Assembly: GCA_003667245.1 (NCBI GenBank)
Contig: RCNN01000117.1
Span: 1-64,000, forward strand
DNA from: Heterostelium multicystogenum
Taxonomy: Eukaryota > Evosea > Eumycetozoa > Acytosteliales > Acytosteliaceae
Length of the DNA: 64,000 nucleotides
Direction: 5' to 3'
Shown piece after piece: positions 60,062-64,000 of this stretch. A program made the position numbers and the translations under genes. Below the pieces are notes generated by a model. That model was not told the DNA's origin and made no database searches. It saw only the letters and a program-made list of their open reading frames with translations. Each line of letters starts with the position of its first letter. Positions within the stretch are counted from its first letter, which is position 1.

Positions 60062-61292
60062 ATGAATAGTTTTTGATGAGAATAATAATAATAACAGCAA
60101 CAGTAATGCTTCGACTTTAAATAAAAGTACTGGTAGTGGCAGTGGCGCAACTGCTGCGTCTAATAACGCTTTGAATAGCAGCACAAATAACTTTGTTGTC
60201 ACCAACAATGCTTCCAGTGATTGGGTAAAGCTCAACGTTGGTGGCACTATCATTCAGACTACGATCACTACCCTCCGAAAGGACAAAGACAGTATGCTCA
60301 ACTTGATGTTTAACAAAGAAATATGGTTGGAATCATTGTCGTGATGAAAATGGCTGCATTCTAATCGACGCAGACCACGTTACTTTCTTGTAATTCTCAA
60401 CTATCTACGTCATGGCGATCTCATTGTCGAACCAAAACCTCAACTACTATGGTGTATGGTCATTAGCTAAATATTTCCAACTTAAGGCCATTGTCGACTA
60501 TCTTGAGATTGAAGGTATATATCCGTCATCGTACACTGCAGCATCGCCAATCTGCGATCACATAATATTAATTGAGGCATTCTTGTCAATTTCTAGAAAA
60601 TGATGCATCAAGTTGGTTGACTTTGTTAGAAGATAATGTTACAACACCTGATTTAGATATTTACAAGTGGGTCATCAATAGAGAATGCGCAAACTCTAGT
60701 TTTTGCAGTTGAGGATGGTAGATTCAAGTTCCAGAATCGCGCGTATCTCATCACTCGTGAGCAGTTCAACCCTGAGGAGGGTGAGATTAGAATCACTGGA
60801 ACATGGTTGTCGTGCCAGTCACGACGATTTCTTCCAGCTCGCAACTAGAAGCGATGGACTCCACCAAGGACCACCTTACTACGAGATACAGAATGGCATT
60901 AGAGTTTAACTATTGTCGTGGAACAGCGTCGATCGTAGGTCGTGGTGGATTGGTTCCATCTGGGGTAATAAAGATCAAGAAGCAGTCGGAATTCACATTC
61001 CCGCAAATGTACCAGTTCACTTTGAAGTCTGCGACGAAATGGTACCAATGTTTCTTTCACACTATGGGAATCTATCACAAAGACATCGATCTCAATTGAG
61101 ACAACCTGCACCAACACTTCACTCATCAACTACATCGCTTTCCACAATCGTGAGAAGACTGGTTCCAATCACATCTCCTACCTCTCCAATGTTAGAGTAC
61201 AAAGATGGGCAAGAGCAACTCCCAGAAGAAGCAAGACAAAGAAACTACTTAGAAAGATGAATCAAATATCACCACCCGGTGCAGTTCCATAA
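60062..61292 (+). CDS. KCTD-type T1/BTB protein with a C-terminal beta-rich domain, many frameshifts
   Basis: The start ATG at 60062 reads MNSF and, after removing one T of a TTTTT run, DENNNNNSNSNAST. A Ser/Asn/Ala linker leads into a T1 (BTB) domain: DWVKLNVGGTIIQTTITTLR, DENGCILIDADHVTF, LVILNYLRHGDLIVEP and FQLKAIVDYLEIEG. An intron follows at about 60514-60597. The C-terminal part reads FAVEDGRFKFQNRAYLITRE, EEGEIRITGTW, DDFFQLATRSDGLHQGPPYY with EIQNGI, and NGTNVSFTLWESITKTSISI, a beta-rich, possibly carbohydrate-binding fold that I cannot name firmly. At least six frame changes occur; the frame of EKTGSNHISYLSNVRVQRWA runs to a TAA at 61290. The T1 domain suggests an oligomeric adaptor, for example for cullin-3. 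Confidence 0.65.
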
Positions 61293-61403
61293 ATCATTCA
61301 GCGGTCATATAATATAATCAAAACAAGTAAATAAAACTGTACAAATAACCATTAAGATTAATTACGTTGGCAAGAAGAATAATAATATAAAGTAAAGGTG
61401 TAT

Positions 61404-62152
61404 TTAGTCTAAATTGAACCATTCGGCGGCAGAGCCAGGATAATTGATGGTGTTACCAAAACCTGCTGCTCTAAACATATCGACGGCCATCTCTGATCTC
61501 TTTCCTTTTAGACAATAAAAAATGATATTATCTAGTGTATGTATTAAGTTAAAGTTAGATTAGATACTGTTGACAATGTGCTTGTTTATTTGATAGACAT
61601 ATATATACCTGTCTTTTCATCTTTGGCATATCAAAGGTTTGATTCAAAGTCATCTTCTGACATCTCTAATACCCCAGGCAAAACACCCACTGAGTAGTTG
61701 TGTAAAGTTAATTAGTTCATTAGTTAGCTAGTTAGTTAGTGAGCCTGCAGCTGTGCTGCGAGATCAATCCAAAGAAGTTAGTTATTCATACGTGGTATGT
61801 GTATGGCAGATTCTATTAGACCTGTTTGTTCAACCTCCGAAGGGTTTCTGACATCGATAAGCAAGTATGGTTTGTTGGATTTGTCTTTGTTCTCTTTGAT
61901 CAATGTCTCTAATTCACTTTTATTGATGATATCATTGGTTTTAAAGTCGAATGAACTTGATGAGCTTGACATATTGCATCCATTACTATGATGTCCTAGC
62001 AGCTGAAGCTGCTGATGTAGATTGTATAATTTGGTTGTTGAAAAGTTGGGCTTAACTAAGTTGAAACATTTAAGTGGTGATCGATTATATAAATTTGCTT
62101 TTTGAAGTGTGCCAACACACTTTATTCTATTCAATCTAATCAATCTATGCAT
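61404..62152 (-). CDS. Rhodanese-domain protein, probably mitochondrial
   Basis: Minus-strand exons 62152-61792, 61689-61609 and 61531-61404; splice phases agree. I start at 62152, where MHRLIRLNRIKCVGTLQKAN is Arg-rich and free of acid residues, a good mitochondrial presequence. The single rhodanese domain reads KPYLLIDVRNPSEVEQTGLI, ESAIHIP-LGVLPGVLEM, then the active-site loop IIFYCLKGKRSEMAVDMF with the catalytic Cys, and NYPGSAAEWFNLD at the end. It may act in sulfur transfer. Exon 2 holds an in-frame TGA (at about 61628) between FESNL and YAKDEKT; both sides fit the family, so this is probably a base error. Confidence 0.82.
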
Positions 62153-62742
62153 CTCAAACTTGAAGTTTGTTGTAAAATCTGTTGTTTTATCCAATGAAAT
62201 GAAATTATCTCCTGAATGACAACTTGTTTTAAGTGTTTTTTTTAATTTTTTATTTTCAAAGAATACATATACTTTACTTAATTTAATAATTCTATAAAGG
62301 TGTATAAAATCAACATCATAAACTTAATCAAAATTTTTATTTATTATGGGAAGATCCCATATCCTCAATATATAGAATACATATATATATATTTTTGTGA
62401 TTAGATAGTTTTCACCATATATTAAATTTCATTGGTTTTCTGAAAAATCAAAGGTCATATACCTAACTCTTTTTCTGATCTCTGTTTACCCGACGAAGTC
62501 GGAATTTTATAAATAATTACAAACGGGGATGTTGTTTTTTCTGAGTTATCTATGAAGATGTTTTATGGTGGGGTTATGTCTGGTGCCCGTTTACTTTCTG
62601 GACTCTATTCCGACTTGATCTCATTATTAATTAGAGTCCAATGGTAGAAACAAACAGTTCAAAAAAAAAAAAAACTGTGAAAAACAAAAACAAATGGTTG
62701 GAAAAGTTCCGCATGCGTAACGCCCTAAAAAATTTTAAGGAT
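62153..62742. other. Intergenic, 0.59 kb, with nested inverted repeats
   Basis: The left part is plain A+T-rich DNA. From about 62470 to 62640 composition shifts to higher G+C and several perfect inverted repeats appear. This lies 100-280 bp beyond the 3' end of the tRNA gene. Confidence 0.6.
62496..62640. ncRNA. Candidate structured RNA or small element
   Basis: Perfect inverted pairs: AAGTCGGAAT at 62496-62505 with ATTCCGACTT at 62607-62616; AAAC GGG at 62521-62527 with CCCGTTT at 62586-62592, nested inside the first; and TGGACTCTA at 62599-62607 with TAGAGTCCA at 62632-62640, a competing hairpin. A local hairpin CCGAC-GAA-GTCGG starts at 62490. There is no ORF. I do not match it to U1-U6, SRP, RNase P or known dictyostelid class I RNA motifs. 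A remnant of a tRNA-targeting retroelement is the alternative. Confidence 0.3.
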
Positions 62743-62746
62743 AAAA
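62743..62746 (-). terminator. RNA polymerase III terminator of tRNA-Gly
   Basis: Four T's on the minus strand directly follow the discriminator base of the tRNA. Confidence 0.75.
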
Positions 62747-62817
62747 TGCGTTGTCCGGGAATCGAACCCGGGTCTCCTGCTTGGAAGGCAAGAATTCTGC
62801 CACTAGACCAACAACGC
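62747..62817 (-). tRNA. tRNA-Gly (anticodon UCC)
   Basis: 71 nt. The acceptor arms GCGTTGT and ACAACGC pair fully. A D-arm with TAGTGG (A box) is visible. The anticodon stem CTTGC/GCAGG carries the loop CTTCCAA, giving anticodon TCC. The T arm is CCGGGTTCGATTCCCGG (B box). The discriminator base is A, CCA is not encoded, and there is no intron. Confidence 0.97.
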
Positions 62818-63066
62818 GTTGTGATATTTTTTGTTTTTCAGTTTTTATTTATATATTTTTAATCATAAACACTCTGATTTTTTTTTTTCTATTTTCATAA
62901 ATTTAAAATCTTTTTCAAATTGTTTAATCAAATAAAAGTTGAAAATCCATCAAAACAAGAATATATAAATTGTAAGAAATAAAATAGAATAGTTTGAGTG
63001 TTCAAATATGACCTGTTGGTGACCCAAACTCACTGTAGTAATAGAATAAGCAATATTGGTTTCAAC

Positions 63067-64000
63067 ATGGACTACACTTCCAAAGAAGTCGTTAGGATGT
63101 CTGTATTTAAGCAGAAACACCTTTTAAAAATTGATTCTTTCATTTATTTCAGACGTTCATAAGCCAGATTTATTAAACATCAAACACCTCGTTCAACTCC
63201 ATGCGCACATCACTAAATTCCCTGCATTCACATCATACCTCCACTACAGCGATATAATCAGTGTCGAATGGATTGTACGCAATCGCTACTATGCTCTACT
63301 CTTTGAGAAAATCAAGCGAAATGAGTACCTCCACATGAATAGGTCGAGCCTGACCACCATGATGCAGGATCCATACTTCACAGGCCCTGGTTCTCTCACC
63401 ATATTTATTGAAATCTACAGGCGATTTCACTACTGGTTCAAAGAAGACCAGTCCGCGCTGCTCGATGTATTGCTGATTGGCTGTGGATCACCAGAAGTAG
63501 TCCTCTATCTGATCAACGAGAAATTCGTCCCCTCTGCTAACTCGATCATGTTCCTCCTCCAAAGAGGTGATCTCGACCTGCTAAAAACAGTCGTCAGATC
63601 GCAAACCATTAGATTTTGGAAGAGCAATTGTGCTCAGTCTGATCCCAATATGATTCTCAGTGTAATCTACAACAAAGTGGACAACTTGGAGCTTGTAAGA
63701 TTCTTCTTTACACACCTATGGCAGCTCTTTATAGATGGAAGAAAAGATAGTGAGATGAGTGCGATCAACAACAAAATGTTTGGTGATATTTATCCAGCTG
63801 CAGAATCTACCATTTCTTCGTATGATGATGGAAGACTTCAAAGTACCATTCTCTACTAGCACCTTCAAGACATACTATCTTCGTCAGCTCTTCCTTTGTC
63901 AGTTTGACTGGAACTTCTACGAGATTGCAAACTATCTACTTCAATCGAATCTAAGCGACTATGAGTACAATCGGATCAACTTTAACAGCAGCAATCTATA
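63067..64000 (+). CDS. Dictyostelid ankyrin-family-like protein, 5' part, cut by the window edge
   Basis: The start ATG at 63067 reads MDYTSKEVVRMSVFKQKHLL; one extra A in the A-run near 63128-63132 must be dropped to continue LILSFISDVHKPDLLNIKHL. The body has repeated helical units with the flavour of divergent ankyrin repeats, as in a large dictyostelid family: VEWIVRNRYYALLFEKIKRN, LLDVLLIGCGSPEVVLYLIN, IMFLLQRGDLDLLKTVV and LSVIYNKVDNLELVRFFFTH. Near 63830 the frame changes again, to MEDFKVPFSTSTFKTYYLRQ, then LFLCQFDWNFYEIANYLLQS, running to the window end. It is richer in G+C than the spacers and no intron is needed. Function unknown; possibly a protein-binding scaffold. Confidence 0.6.

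Noticed and set aside
62641..62862. 73-codon frame across the tRNA gene
   Set aside because: It runs through the tRNA on the opposite strand and has no protein signature.
1..64000. CRISPR arrays, bacterial operons, ribosomal RNA genes, intact transposons
   Set aside because: None seen; the window is an intron-bearing eukaryotic nuclear segment.

Overview
This window looks like nuclear DNA of a dictyostelid social amoeba. The evidence is its A+T-rich intergenic DNA, short introns (mostly 50-120 nt, GTAAGT/GTATGT...AG), Asn/Gln/Ser/Thr/His homopolymer tracts inside proteins, and gene families typical of Dictyostelia. Coding DNA is less A+T-extreme and the tracts are shorter than in D. discoideum, so a Heterostelium/Polysphondylium- or Cavenderia-like genome is my guess. 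Names rest on family motifs read by eye; no search was run.

Layout, left to right: a doubtful exon fragment (276-458); a HEAT-like/PH-domain protein; a Kelch membrane protein; NADP-type malic enzyme (-); an orphan F-box/LRR-like protein; a CNOT9/Rcd1 paralogue; an AT-hook-bearing ADA3; dymeclin; ARL2; a two-pass membrane protein (-); a TMEM8-like protein (-); a nucleoside hydrolase; a POLE4-like histone-fold protein (-); a Ser-rich PH protein with a Trp-rich C-terminus (-); ribosomal protein L34 (-); a GT10 fucosyltransferase (-); an orphan gene inside unusual flanks; a WDR44-like protein (-); a Cys-rich surface protein; a DUF1289 protein (-); BCAS2/SPF27 (-); clathrin light chain; CTU1 (-); an ABCA half transporter (-); FIG4 (-); a TBC RabGAP (-); a KCTD-type T1 protein; a rhodanese (-); tRNA-Gly(UCC) (-); and the start of an ankyrin-family-like gene running off the right edge.

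Many products act in membrane traffic and lipid signalling (dymeclin, ARL2, clathrin light chain, FIG4, TBC RabGAP, WDR44-like, PH proteins). Others act in gene expression (ADA3, CNOT9, BCAS2, L34, CTU1). There are no operons; neighbours look functionally unrelated, as is usual in a compact eukaryotic genome.

One feature cuts across the whole window: about half the genes, including conserved housekeeping ones, carry single-base frameshifts, most of them extra bases in A/T runs. I read these as assembly indels, not pseudogenes, and annotate each locus as one gene across the breaks. The most interesting non-coding points are a cluster of nested inverted repeats beside the tRNA gene (62496-62640), inverted motifs with E2F-type cores flanking the orphan gene at 33968-34747, and a 13-mer that occurs three times.
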